Assembly (NCBI GenBank): GCA_002407675.1
Contig: DHNW01000010.1
Location: forward strand, 124,001-188,000
Source of the DNA: Ruminococcaceae bacterium UBA5406
Lineage (GTDB): Bacteria > Bacillota > Clostridia > Oscillospirales > Acutalibacteraceae
Direction: 5' to 3'
DNA: 64,000 nt
Shown one piece after another: positions 8,655 to 17,398 of this stretch. The translations under genes and the position numbers were made by a program. Numbering within the stretch: the stretch's first letter is position 1; every line of letters begins with the position of its first letter. The notes under the pieces were generated by a model, which was not told the DNA's origin, ran no database searches, and saw nothing but the letters and a program-made list of their open reading frames with translations.

Positions 8655-9935
8655 AATAGGTTCCGCCATGCAGAAATCTTTTGTGAAACCGGATATGCGC
8701 ACAGGAATAATTTTTCCGTGCAGGGCTTTTGTAGAATGAACGTGAATCGGTGTGTAATTTTCGGTGTATCCTTCATAGATATTTTTACCGCATTCACGCT
8801 CAAACAAAACCGGTTCTACTTTTCCGACCTGGCTGTTAAAAAAAGATTTGCGGGTTCTTTCAGCGGCCTCCAGCATCCTTTTACTCCGGATTTCCGCAAC
8901 TTCCGGCGATATCTGCCCCGCAGCTTTTGCCGCAGCGGTTCCAGGTCTGCGTGAATATATAAATACATGCGCTTTTGCAAATCCAATTTCCTGTTCAAAT
9001 GCGAGGGATTCACAGAATTCTTCTTCTGTTTCACCTGGAAAACCGACCATGATGTCGGTAGTAATTGCCGTATTGGGAAAAGCATCACGCAGATTGCGGA
9101 CAATAGTTCGGTATTCGTCAGCAGTGTAATGACGGTTCATTCGCTTCAGTGTTCGGTCACATCCGCTTTGAAGGGATAGATGAAATTGCGGACACAGCTT
9201 TTTCTGACGAGCCAAGCGCGCAATGGTATCTTTGTCCAGCTGTTCCGGCTCCAGAGAACCAAGCCGCACGCGCTGGATTCCATCCTGTGCACAGGCAATT
9301 TCAACGGCGTCGCAGAGGGTTAGGCCAAGATCCTGTCCATAAGCGGAAAGATTAATTCCCGTAAGAACGACTTCCCGGTAACCACCTGCGGCAATCCTGC
9401 CGAGTTCATGCCGGAGGTCATCCGGATTTTTGGAACAGACCCGTCCGCGTGCGTAAGGAATAATACAGTACGAGCAGAATCGGTTGCAGCCATCTTCTAT
9501 TTTTACGAAAGCGCGTGTCCTTTCAAAAAAGCGGTTGACTTCTATGGGTTCAAAAGTTCCCTTGTGAGGAATTATGTCAATAATACGGCGGTGAGTTGAT
9601 AAAAATTTTTGAATATTGGGCAAAAGCGACGACCGGTTAGAATTTCCAAGAATTATATCCGCTTCGGTCAGTTTAGCCGCTTCTGCTGGAAAAGCCTGCG
9701 GCAGACATCCGGACAGCACAATCACGGCATCCGGGCTTTCCCGGCGCGCTTTGTGCAGTGCATGGCGCACCTTACGGTCACTCATGGCTGTCACTGTACA
9801 GGAGTTAATCAGAATAACGTCACTTTCGGCGGCAGAGGAACAAACGGAAAAGCCTGCAGAGGAAAGTTCGTTCAGCATAGCCTGTGATTCATATTGGTTG
9901 ACTTTGCAGCCAAGGGTAATGGCAGTTACATTCAT
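8646..9935 (-). CDS. mtaB: tRNA t6A37 methylthiotransferase MtaB
   Basis: The 429-residue protein has the MTTase N-terminal domain with Cys10, Cys46 and Cys77 for one 4Fe-4S cluster. The radical SAM motif C-x3-C-x2-C follows at Cys150/154/157 (CNRFCSYC), and there is a C-terminal TRAM-like region. The opening MNVTAITLGCKVNQYES is typical of MtaB rather than MiaB or RimO. MtaB converts t6A to ms2t6A at position 37 of tRNAs reading ANN codons. The start at 9935 follows GAAGGTGA; an upstream in-frame ATG at 10004 lacks a ribosome site. Divergent from the HPr-like gene. Confidence 0.92.
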   Translation of the reverse strand: MNVTAITLGCKVNQYESQAMLNELSSAGFSVCSSAAESDVILINSCTVTAMSDRKVRHALHKARRESPDAVIVLSGCLPQAFPAEAAKLTEADIILGNSNRSSLLPNIQKFLSTHRRIIDIIPHKGTFEPIEVNRFFERTRAFVKIEDGCNRFCSYCIIPYARGRVCSKNPDDLRHELGRIAAGGYREVVLTGINLSAYGQDLGLTLCDAVEIACAQDGIQRVRLGSLEPEQLDKDTIARLARQKKLCPQFHLSLQSGCDRTLKRMNRHYTADEYRTIVRNLRDAFPNTAITTDIMVGFPGETEEEFCESLAFEQEIGFAKAHVFIYSRRPGTAAAKAAGQISPEVAEIRSKRMLEAAERTRKSFFNSQVGKVEPVLFERECGKNIYEGYTENYTPIHVHSTKALHGKIIPVRISGFTKDFCMAEPISV

Positions 9936-10003
9936 TTGTTCACCTTCAATAAAAATATATATTTTGTTTTGTGATTGGTGAAAATCTATAGCCATATTAT
10001 ACA

Positions 10004-10032
10004 TTGACCAATTATTAAAAATAGATTATATT
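10004..10032 (+). promoter_or_regulatory. Promoter of the HPr-like gene
   Basis: TTGACC (10004-10009), 17-base spacer, TATATT (10027-10032), about 38 bases before ATG 10070, in the AT-rich divergent gap with mtaB. Confidence 0.65.
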
Positions 10033-10069
10033 GTGAGTATAACAGAAATGAAACACGGAGGGAACTGTT

Positions 10070-10333
10070 ATGTACACAACGTCGATTCTTTTATCAAGTA
10101 TTGAATCTGTGAAGAAATTTGTTACGCTGACCAACAGTTATAATTTCCCAGTTGACTTGGTAACAGACAAGTACAAAATTGATGCAAAATCCATCATGGG
10201 TATTTTCAGTCTTGATTTGTCCAAGCCTCTGACCATTGAAGTTGATGACAGCGGCGATACCAAAGGAAATGCAAAAGAGTTTATTCATCAACTTCAGCAA
10301 TTTCAATGTGAAAAGGTTCCCAACAAAGTTTGA
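10070..10333 (+). CDS. HPr-like protein lacking the PTS active-site histidine
   Basis: The 87-residue protein has the HPr Ser46 region KSIMGIFSLDL, with the serine at residue 41 here. The histidine loop normally written GIHARP is absent: the corresponding region reads NSYNFPVDLV and contains no histidine. This resembles the Crh situation, where only the regulatory serine remains, so a PTS phosphotransfer role is unlikely; a regulatory or structural role is inferred. It has its own promoter, a GGAGGG ribosome site and a bidirectional terminator, so it is a single-gene transcript. It could be target of an HPr kinase encoded elsewhere. Confidence 0.78.
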   Translation: MYTTSILLSSIESVKKFVTLTNSYNFPVDLVTDKYKIDAKSIMGIFSLDLSKPLTIEVDDSGDTKGNAKEFIHQLQQFQCEKVPNKV

Positions 10334-10366
10334 TTAAAATCCGGCTTTATGCCGGATTTTAATTTT
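10334..10366. terminator. Bidirectional terminator between HPr-like gene and ABC-F gene
   Basis: Twelve-base arms TTAAAATCCGGC and GCCGGATTTTAA close a five-base loop (TTTAT), followed by TTTT on the plus strand and flanked by A/T runs on the other. It ends both convergent genes; the ABC-F stop begins at 10367 on the minus strand. Confidence 0.85.
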
Positions 10367-12266
10367 ATACGCTTTCGTATTTTTGTGCCAGCAAACTCCA
10401 GCGCTGAAAAAGGGCGTCATTATCTTTTTTCAGCTGTGCAATACGTTCGGTCAGATCCATGGTGGCTTCGTAATCGCATGCTGTCTCTGGAACGGCTAAC
10501 TGATTTTCCATTTCATTGATTTTCTTTTCTGATTTGTCGATTTGTGTTTCCAGACGGTTCATTTCCGCCTTTTCATGGCGGATCAAGGCCTCTTGTTCTT
10601 TTCGCTTTAAATAATCATTTTTACCAGAAGACTGCTTTTTTGTTGCGGAAATCTTCTGAGTATTTAAAGATTCTGTGTAGCTGCTGTAATTTCCGGCAAA
10701 CGATTCTGCTCCAGAAGTGCTAAGGCTGTAGATTCGGTCGGCCAGTTTATCAATCAGGTATCGGTCATGCGAAACAATCAGAAGTGTACCTTCATAGCCT
10801 TGCAGCGCGTTTTCCAGAGCTTCGCACGATGCAATGTCCAAATGGTTTGTCGGTTCATCCAAAAGCAGAAAATTGTCACGCGACAGCATTAACCGTAAAA
10901 GGAGTATCCTCGCACGTTCTCCGCCGCTTAGCGCCGAAACCGGTTTGAATACATCATCACCCTGAAACAGAAATATGGCCAGGGCATTGCGGACTTCGGT
11001 CTGACTCATTGCCGGATAATAATCCCAGATTTCGTCAATCACTGTTTTGTCTGGTCTCAGCCCTGTTTGCAGCTGATCGTAATAACCGGTCTCAATGCCT
11101 GCTCCGAAACGGACAGTTCCGGCAGACGGACGGTTAATTCCTAGAAGCGTTTTTAGCAGGGAAGTTTTTCCGCACCCGTTCGGACCCAAAAGAAAAACCC
11201 GTTCCCCGCGGTGAATCTCCATATTGACATGTTCAAATAATTTATGATTTCCAAATTGCAGTGCCAAATCCTCAACCTGGATGACGTCGTTGCCGCCTCG
11301 CTGGTTGATACCGAACTGAAATTGGAAATGCTTGTCCTGTTTGTCAGGTTCCACAAGCGTGTTTTTCAGCCGAGAAATGGCTTTCATTTTGCTTTGGGCC
11401 GTTTTATAGTTCCGCTCTTGGTTCCAGCGCCGCTGCTGCTCCACAACACCTTCCAGTCTCCGGATCTCTTTCTGAGTATTTTCGTATTTGCGGTTTGCAG
11501 ACAGTTCCAATTCGTCCCGCTGAGCCAGGTAAGAAGAATAGTTTCCGGTAAATACTCTGAACCTGTGATTTTTCAATTCAAAGGTGCGGTCAGTCGTTTG
11601 ATCCAAAAAATAGCGGTCATGTGAAATAACCACATAGGCACCGGAATAGCCGCGCAAAAAGTTTTCAAGCCATTCAACGGAAGAAATATCCAAATGGTTT
11701 GTTGGTTCGTCCAGCAGAAGGAGATTGGCTTTTCCAAGGAGCAACTTGCCAAGCTGAAGTTTTGCCCGCTGGCCGCCGCTCAGGGAGCCGACGGGCATTC
11801 GCATCTGCTCTTCCGAAAATCCAAGCCCCAGCAAGGCAGCATGGGTGCGGCTTCGGAATGTCAGGCCTCCGGATTGGTTAAAGCGTTCAGTCATCGATGT
11901 TTGCAGGTCAATTAAAGACTCTAAGTTTAGGGAATTGGATTGCAGACGATTGGTGATTTGATCCAGCTTTTGTTCCAGCTCCAAAAGGGAGGCAAAGACG
12001 CTTAATACTTCATCGTATGCGCTTCGATCCAGATTGCGGCAGACATATTGTTCCATATATCCCAATTTTGTTTTTCCAGCCCGGCTGATATTCCCTTTGT
12101 CTGCGGATAATTCTTCCGTTAGAATGCGAAACAAGGTTGTTTTTCCGGAACCGTTAACGCCAATAAGGCCAATCCGATCATTTTCTTGTATTTCAAACGA
12201 AACTCCTTCAAAAACAACATCCGTTCCAAAATATTTTCCAAGTCCGCTTGCACTTAATAAGGCCAT
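10365..12266 (-). CDS. ABC-F family ATP-binding protein
   Basis: The 633-residue protein has two ABC cassettes and no membrane domain. Cassette 1 has GVNGSGKTT near residue 37 and signature LSGGQRAKLQ; cassette 2 has GPNGCGKTS and LSGGERARIL. Both have LLLDEPTNHLD. A linker rich in charged residues lies between them and a C-terminal coiled coil ends the protein, the YdiF/Uup-like layout. ABC-F proteins act on ribosomes as translation factors; some confer antibiotic protection. With no sequence search I cannot say which subgroup. ATG 12266 follows AGGAGAGG. The stop sits in the shared terminator with the HPr-like gene. Confidence 0.9.
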   Translation of the reverse strand: MALLSASGLGKYFGTDVVFEGVSFEIQENDRIGLIGVNGSGKTTLFRILTEELSADKGNISRAGKTKLGYMEQYVCRNLDRSAYDEVLSVFASLLELEQKLDQITNRLQSNSLNLESLIDLQTSMTERFNQSGGLTFRSRTHAALLGLGFSEEQMRMPVGSLSGGQRAKLQLGKLLLGKANLLLLDEPTNHLDISSVEWLENFLRGYSGAYVVISHDRYFLDQTTDRTFELKNHRFRVFTGNYSSYLAQRDELELSANRKYENTQKEIRRLEGVVEQQRRWNQERNYKTAQSKMKAISRLKNTLVEPDKQDKHFQFQFGINQRGGNDVIQVEDLALQFGNHKLFEHVNMEIHRGERVFLLGPNGCGKTSLLKTLLGINRPSAGTVRFGAGIETGYYDQLQTGLRPDKTVIDEIWDYYPAMSQTEVRNALAIFLFQGDDVFKPVSALSGGERARILLLRLMLSRDNFLLLDEPTNHLDIASCEALENALQGYEGTLLIVSHDRYLIDKLADRIYSLSTSGAESFAGNYSSYTESLNTQKISATKKQSSGKNDYLKRKEQEALIRHEKAEMNRLETQIDKSEKKINEMENQLAVPETACDYEATMDLTERIAQLKKDNDALFQRWSLLAQKYESV

Positions 12267-12378
12267 CCTGATATACCTCTCCTGTTATGTAGAATGCGGA
12301 GCGCCAGAAGACGGCTCCGCAGTTGGTTCTTTCTTTGCTATTATAACGAAAGTGCACCGTGAAATCAAGCAGATGGCT

Positions 12379-12816
12379 TTACAGATACTGTTTTAGGGCT
12401 TGGATATTTTGCTTTTCGGTTTCCACATAGTTTTCAGCCAGCTTTTTTGTTTCCAGATCGCAGTCTTCCAGGTGATTCATGGTTTTTGTCATGCTGATGA
12501 TGCCCATAACAGAGCCGTTAATCATCATTTCCGAAATCCTCTGAGGACTGTGGTGGAAGAACGTATTTATTTTTATCGATCCGCACATCATTCTTCGGGT
12601 AACGTTGCTGATGCTGTGAGGTTCTGTACCCTGCAGCTTTATCATAGCAGCGGCTTTTTCCGATGTGTTGATATAGTTTTCATCTTGCTTTTTAATTTGG
12701 CTCCGGAGTCCCCAGCCTGTGGTTTCAGGCAATATCAGTTCAGAAGCTTCCATCCCTACCCGGCAAATTTGGTATAGCTGATTTAAGGTTTTTTTCCGAT
12801 CGCTTGTGCTTTGCAT
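12379..12816 (-). CDS. Uncharacterised helical protein, possibly a ferritin-like four-helix bundle
   Basis: I do not recognise a named family for this 145-residue protein. It reads as four amphipathic helices, about residues 10-30, 36-62, 82-112 and 118-145, with no membrane segment or signal peptide. Acidic residues and two adjacent histidines (HHSPQRISEMM) lie where a ferritin-like fold would place ligands, but a full metal site is not evident. The start at 12816 has a strong GGGAGGGG upstream. It is a single gene between the ABC-F gene and a divergent TIM-barrel gene. Coding quality is supported by the ribosome site, and a similar protein type occurs in other Clostridia as I recall it. Confidence 0.6.
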   Translation of the reverse strand: MQSTSDRKKTLNQLYQICRVGMEASELILPETTGWGLRSQIKKQDENYINTSEKAAAMIKLQGTEPHSISNVTRRMMCGSIKINTFFHHSPQRISEMMINGSVMGIISMTKTMNHLEDCDLETKKLAENYVETEKQNIQALKQYL

Positions 12817-13059
12817 GGCTTTTCATCCCCTCCCGGTATGCTTTTTACTTGAAACAGAAAAAAGCAGAAATTGTAATCTCCTGTTTTTATTTAATTTTAT
12901 CCAATTTCAAAAACAATTAAACCAACTGATAAAGATAAAATACTGGAAATACAGTTGCGGCGTTTACTGGACAAACAATGGTATACGGAATATAATATTT
13001 TGAGTTGCCGGAAATCTGATTCTTCCATTCTACCAATTCTATTTATGCGAGGTGATTTC

Positions 13060-13839
13060 GTGCAGGCTGGAATTTCAACCGCATGCCTATATCCAATGCT
13101 TTTAGAAGATTCGTTTTCCCAGCTGATCAATTTGAATTTTCGGTGTTTTGAGGTTTTCCTTAATACATGCAGTGAATTCGGGGAACCATATCTCAAAAGA
13201 TTAAGGCGGATGGCAGATAACAGCGGAAGCAGAATTCGCTCCCTTCATCCGTTTACGTCTGGTTATGAAAATTTTCTGCTTTTCTCCGACTATGAAAGAC
13301 GTTATCGCGATGGTCTTGAGTTTTATAAACATTATTTTCACGCATGCAACCTTTTGGGGGCGGACTTGCTGGTGCTGCATGGAAAAAGGAGTGACAAGCC
13401 CGGCATTTCCGACAGAGAGTTTTTTGAGCGTTATAGCAGACTGTATGATCTGGGCCGGACTTTTGAAGTGACAGTTGCACAGGAAAATGTAAATCTTTAC
13501 CGAAGTGACGATCCTGAGTTTATCAAAAAAATGAAAGTTGCCTGCGGAAAGAATTGCGCTTTTGTACTGGATGTGAAACAAGCAGTCCGCGGAGGCACGG
13601 ATCCATTTCTTCTTTGCGAGGCAATGGGGGAACAGCTTGCCCACGTTCACATTAATGACAATAATGCCGTTTCAGACTGTTTACTTCCCGGCTTTGGGTC
13701 TATGGATTTTCCTAGACTTATTCGGCAATTAAGGCGCCAGAAATTTAACGGAAACTTGATTATTGAAGTATACCGCAAAAGTTTTGGAAAATTGAACGAG
13801 CTTGTGACGGCAAAGCAGGTTGTTGAAAGCCTGCTATAA
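13060..13839 (+). CDS. Sugar phosphate isomerase/epimerase family TIM-barrel protein
   Basis: The protein of 259 residues starts at GTG 13060, six bases after GAGGTGA; longer in-frame starts exist but lack a site. It has the xylose-isomerase-like TIM barrel: AGISTACLYP at strand 1, LLVLHGKRS, VAQENVNLY (the EN motif), FVLDVKQAVRGG, LAHVHINDNN and LIIEVYRKSF, with Glu, Asp, His and Glu placed as metal ligands. Substrate is unknown; relatives include sugar isomerases and endonuclease IV-type enzymes. It is upstream of nrdR but nrdR has its own promoter, so a link is not implied. Confidence 0.8.
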   Translation: MQAGISTACLYPMLLEDSFSQLINLNFRCFEVFLNTCSEFGEPYLKRLRRMADNSGSRIRSLHPFTSGYENFLLFSDYERRYRDGLEFYKHYFHACNLLGADLLVLHGKRSDKPGISDREFFERYSRLYDLGRTFEVTVAQENVNLYRSDDPEFIKKMKVACGKNCAFVLDVKQAVRGGTDPFLLCEAMGEQLAHVHINDNNAVSDCLLPGFGSMDFPRLIRQLRRQKFNGNLIIEVYRKSFGKLNELVTAKQVVESLL

Positions 13840-13853
13840 AATTAGGGCGATAC

Positions 13854-13883
13854 TTGATATTTTTCATCAAAATATGATATTAT
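13854..13883 (+). promoter_or_regulatory. Promoter of nrdR
   Basis: TTGATA (13854-13859), 18-base spacer, TATTAT (13878-13883), about 30 bases before the nrdR ATG. Confidence 0.6.
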
Positions 13884-13912
13884 GATACAAAACAGGCAGG
13901 GGGGTAGGAGAA

Positions 13913-14377
13913 ATGAAGTGCCCATATTGTGGATACAGGGAAAGCAAAGTGATCGATTCTCGGCCGACTGACGAGGGTGAGCGTATCCGCAGGCGGAGAG
14001 AATGCTTGAAATGCTCCAAACGTTTTACAACGTATGAGGTGATTGAAACCGTTCCTATTGTAGTCATTAAAAAGGATAAATCCCGCGAAACATTTGACCG
14101 GAACAAATTGCTGAACGGTCTGCTGAGAGCTTGCGAAAAGCGTCCTGTTTCCATTGAGACGCTGGAAAAAATCGTTGATGAAATTGAATCCATGCTTCAA
14201 AATTCACTGGATCGAGAAGTTCCATCCAGTTTAATTGGAAAATACGCAATGGAAAAGCTGAAAAACATTGATGAAGTGGCTTATGTGCGTTTTGCTTCGG
14301 TTTACCGTCAGTTTAAAGATATCAATTCCTTTATGGAAGAACTCAGCCGGATGATGAAAAGCAAAAAAGCAAAATAG
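13913..14377 (+). CDS. nrdR: Transcriptional repressor NrdR
   Basis: The 154-residue protein has an N-terminal zinc ribbon with Cys3, Cys6, Cys31 and Cys34 (MKCPYCGYRES, ECLKCSKRF), then an ATP-cone (about residues 49-139) starting VVIKKDKSRETFDRNKL. NrdR senses dATP/ATP and represses ribonucleotide reductase genes through NrdR boxes. ATG 13913 follows GGGGGGTAGGAG. It appears monocistronic with its own promoter and a following hairpin. Full length and complete motifs. Confidence 0.96.
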   Translation: MKCPYCGYRESKVIDSRPTDEGERIRRRRECLKCSKRFTTYEVIETVPIVVIKKDKSRETFDRNKLLNGLLRACEKRPVSIETLEKIVDEIESMLQNSLDREVPSSLIGKYAMEKLKNIDEVAYVRFASVYRQFKDINSFMEELSRMMKSKKAK

Positions 14378-14392
14378 CAATAAATGTCCGTC

Positions 14393-14423
14393 GCAGCCGC
14401 CGATTTTATTTTCTGGCGGCTGC
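14393..14423 (+). terminator. GC-rich hairpin after nrdR
   Basis: Arms GCAGCCGCC and GGCGGCTGC flank a 13-base AT-rich loop. There is no downstream U-run, so its role as an intrinsic terminator is uncertain. Confidence 0.4.
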
Positions 14424-14552
14424 TGTGTTACTTGGCTGCTCGGTAAAATTGTTTCCAAATTGTGAAAGTTGACGATCGTTCGGATATTAGAGAGGAAGTA
14501 CTTTACTTTGTCAACTGCTTATTGTAAAATGAACTGAACAGGAGTGTTGAAT

Positions 14553-15269
14553 TTGCAGCCAAAATATAAGAGAATTTTATTAAAGCTAAGCGGAGAAAGT
14601 CTTGCCGGCCCGCAGACACATGGAATCGATTTTGATACGGTCTTAGAGATCTGCAAGCCGGTTAAAACATGCGTAGAGATGGGTGTACAGATTGGAATCG
14701 TTGTCGGCGGCGGCAATTTCTGGAGGGGCCGTTCCAGTGGAACAATGGACCGCACGCGGGCCGATCACATGGGGATGCTTGCCACAACTATCAATGCGTT
14801 AGGTGTTGCGGACGCGCTGGAACAGCTGGGACTGACCGTACGGGTTCAAACCGCCATTGCCATGCAGCAAATTGCTGAACCGTATATTCGCAACAAGGCC
14901 GTGCGCCATTTGGAAAAGGGAAGGGTGGTTGTTTTCGGCTGCGGAACCGGAAACCCGTTTTTTTCAACAGACACAGCGGCAGCCTTGCGTGCGGCAGAGA
15001 TTGAAGCGGATGTTATCCTAAAAGCCACCATGGTTGACGGTGTATATGACAGTGATCCCAAAAAGAACCCCAATGCCGTTAAATTTGATTCATTAACCTA
15101 TATGGATGTCCTTAATAAAAATTTGCAGGTAATGGACAGTACAGCGGCCTCGCTGTGCCGGGATAATCATATTCCGATACTGGTATTCAGTATTGACGAT
15201 CCGGAAAATATTGTAAGAGCGGTTTGCGGAGAGCCAATTGGCACGATTGTAAAGGAGGAACTCCCATGA
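14553..15269 (+). CDS. pyrH: UMP kinase
   Basis: The protein shows the amino-acid kinase fold of PyrH: KYKRILLKLSGESLAG at the N-terminus, GIVVGGGNFWRGR, DHMGMLATTINALGVADAL and the ATP-binding FFSTDTAAALRAAEI. It phosphorylates UMP to UDP. Start choice: AGGAG at 14540-14544 is eight bases from TTG 14553 but too close to GTG 14544 and TTG 14547, giving 238 residues. The stop overlaps the frr start in ATGA. pyrH-frr-uppS-cdsA is a conserved bacterial block. Confidence 0.93.
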   Translation: MQPKYKRILLKLSGESLAGPQTHGIDFDTVLEICKPVKTCVEMGVQIGIVVGGGNFWRGRSSGTMDRTRADHMGMLATTINALGVADALEQLGLTVRVQTAIAMQQIAEPYIRNKAVRHLEKGRVVVFGCGTGNPFFSTDTAAALRAAEIEADVILKATMVDGVYDSDPKKNPNAVKFDSLTYMDVLNKNLQVMDSTAASLCRDNHIPILVFSIDDPENIVRAVCGEPIGTIVKEELP

Positions 15270-15820
15270 AAGAAGTTTTGGAAGATGCGGAGAAACGCAT
15301 GAAGAAGAGTATTGCCGTGCTGTCATCAGATTATAAATCCATCCGTGCAGGGCGGGCAAACCCTGCCGTTTTGGATAAAATCCGCGTGAACTATTATGGT
15401 GCGCCAACACCCATCAATCAGCTGGCTGCGGTTTCCGTCAGTGAAGCGCGGGTACTGACCATTCAGCCTTGGGACATGTCCATTTCCCGGGAAGTTGTCA
15501 AGGCAATCGAAACTTCTGACTTAGGCATCAATCCTCAGTTTGACGGAAAAATCATCCGCCTTTCCTTTCCGCCCCTTTCAGAAGAAAGACGGCGTGACTT
15601 GGTAAAGGAAATCAGCAAAATGTGTGAGGACTGCAAAGTCTCAGTCCGCTCCATCCGAAGAGACACCATGGAGAAGCTCAAATCAATGGAGAAAAAATCC
15701 GAAATTACGGAGGACGACCTGAAAAGTGCAGAAAAGAAGACTCAGAATTTAACGGATGAATATTGCAAGGAAGCGGAACAAACCTGCGAAGGCAAGAAAA
15801 AGGAAATCATGGAGATATAA
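15266..15820 (+). CDS. frr: Ribosome recycling factor
   Basis: The protein has 184 residues, the standard RRF length, with the long helical domain pieces KSIRAGRANPAVLDKIRVNY and LSEERRRDLVKEISKMCED. RRF works with EF-G to split post-termination ribosomes. ATG 15266 has AAAGGAGG eight bases upstream and overlaps the pyrH stop. Six bases separate it from uppS. Confidence 0.96.
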   Translation: MKEVLEDAEKRMKKSIAVLSSDYKSIRAGRANPAVLDKIRVNYYGAPTPINQLAAVSVSEARVLTIQPWDMSISREVVKAIETSDLGINPQFDGKIIRLSFPPLSEERRRDLVKEISKMCEDCKVSVRSIRRDTMEKLKSMEKKSEITEDDLKSAEKKTQNLTDEYCKEAEQTCEGKKKEIMEI

Positions 15821-15826
15821 AACATT

Positions 15827-16534
15827 ATGGCAGAGAGAGTTTTACCACAGCATTTGGGAATCATAATGGACGGAAACGGCCGTTGGGCGAAAAAACGCGG
15901 TTTGCCGCGATCGGCTGGGCACGCAGCCGGCGCTGCTGTATTTAAAAATATCACCCGGTATTGCAGTAAAATTGGAATAAAGTATTTGACGGTTTATGCG
16001 TTTTCTACGGAAAACTGGCGTCGGCCTCAAGATGAAGTCCTTACGCTGATTAAGCTTTTCAAGCAATATTTAAATGATGCTTTGACCAACTTTCTCGGAG
16101 AAAATGTAAGAGTGTGTTTTTTAGGGGACACTTCGGTTTTTGATCCACAGCTTCGGCAATTAATTGCCGAAACCGAGGAGGTATCTTCGAAGAAAACCGG
16201 CATGGTCCTGAATGTTGCTCTGAATTATGGAGGCCGTGCGGAAATCGTTCGTGCCGCCCGTTTCCTTGCCCAGGAGGTAAAAGACGGGAAACTGAATCCA
16301 CAGGACATTGATGAGAATTCTTTTTCTGCCAGAATGTATACGGCCGGTCAGCCTGATCCGGATTTGATCATCCGCCCAAGCGGCGAAAAACGGTTGTCTA
16401 ATTTTTTGCTTTGGCAGTCGGCCTATGCGGAATATATTGCTATGGACGTTTTATGGCCTGATTTTCGTCCGGAACATCTTGAGCAGGCTCTGGATGCTTA
16501 TGCCAAACGCAACCGGCGGTTTGGGGGGATTTAG
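15827..16534 (+). CDS. uppS: Isoprenyl transferase (undecaprenyl diphosphate synthase)
   Basis: The 235-residue protein contains IIMDGNGRWA with catalytic Asp15, TVYAFSTENWRRP, and the diphosphate-binding LIIRPSGEKRLSNFLLWQSAY. It condenses eight isopentenyl units on farnesyl diphosphate to make the cell wall lipid carrier precursor. It directly abuts cdsA (TAG then GTG). Together with udpK, dxr, ispG, ispD and ispF in this window, a large part of carrier-lipid synthesis is visible. Confidence 0.95.
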   Translation: MAERVLPQHLGIIMDGNGRWAKKRGLPRSAGHAAGAAVFKNITRYCSKIGIKYLTVYAFSTENWRRPQDEVLTLIKLFKQYLNDALTNFLGENVRVCFLGDTSVFDPQLRQLIAETEEVSSKKTGMVLNVALNYGGRAEIVRAARFLAQEVKDGKLNPQDIDENSFSARMYTAGQPDPDLIIRPSGEKRLSNFLLWQSAYAEYIAMDVLWPDFRPEHLEQALDAYAKRNRRFGGI

Positions 16535-17356
16535 GTGAAAGCTCGAGTTACATCGGCAATTACTCTGACTTTTTTCCTGCTTGCGATTGTTGTGTTTAAT
16601 AAATCGTTTCCTCCGGCATTAAATATTGCGATTGCACTTGTTTCCGTATTGGGTGTCTATGAGATTATTTCAGCGCTTGGTCTCGCAAAAAACTGCATTC
16701 TGATGATTCCCAGTCTTTTGTTTGCAGTGGCGTTTCCATTTTTAGAAACTTCATTCGGACGGGAAATTGCTTACTTTGTATATACAGTTATTATTTTTAC
16801 AGCACTGATCATTTACCATTCCTGCACAACTTTTCGTGAAGTCGGCGTAATTTACAGTATGTCACTGATGATCCCGACAGCTCTGGAAACAATTGTGGAA
16901 CTGCGGACACTTGGCGGAAAACACGGAATGTTCTACGTCATTATCGCGATTTTTTCCGCATGGATTTCGGATATGGGCGGATTTTTTGCCGGTAAATTGT
17001 TTGGAAAACATAAATTATGCCCGGACATCAGCCCCAAGAAAACGACAGAGGGCGTTATTGGCTCGTTTGTCTTAAATATTGCTGCCATGCTGCTGTTTGG
17101 CTATGTGTTTGAGGCTATCAACTATTCCAGCCATATTCGGGTATCATATCTGGCATTAGTATTGATCGGTGTATTTGGTACAGTTTTGTCCATTTTGGGC
17201 GATTTGAGCTTTTCCCTTATCAAGCGCAGCTGTCACATCAAGGATTTCAGCGAAATCATTCCGGGACACGGGGGAATTTTGGATCGATTTGACAGTGTGA
17301 TTTTTGAAGCGCCGTTTGTTTATCTTTTGGTTCAGTTTTTACCGATTGTAAAATAA
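16535..17356 (+). CDS. cdsA: Phosphatidate cytidylyltransferase
   Basis: The 273-residue protein has about eight hydrophobic helices and the full CdsA signature near the C-terminus, with SLIKRSCHIKDFSEIIPGHG followed by GILDRFDS. It makes CDP-diacylglycerol for phospholipid synthesis at the membrane. GTG 16535 immediately follows the uppS stop; the ribosome site lies in the uppS end (GGGGGGATTTAG). Confidence 0.95.
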   Translation: MKARVTSAITLTFFLLAIVVFNKSFPPALNIAIALVSVLGVYEIISALGLAKNCILMIPSLLFAVAFPFLETSFGREIAYFVYTVIIFTALIIYHSCTTFREVGVIYSMSLMIPTALETIVELRTLGGKHGMFYVIIAIFSAWISDMGGFFAGKLFGKHKLCPDISPKKTTEGVIGSFVLNIAAMLLFGYVFEAINYSSHIRVSYLALVLIGVFGTVLSILGDLSFSLIKRSCHIKDFSEIIPGHGGILDRFDSVIFEAPFVYLLVQFLPIVK

Positions 17357-17398
17357 TTACTTCCTATCTGCAATAAAATATAATGGGTGAATTATTTC

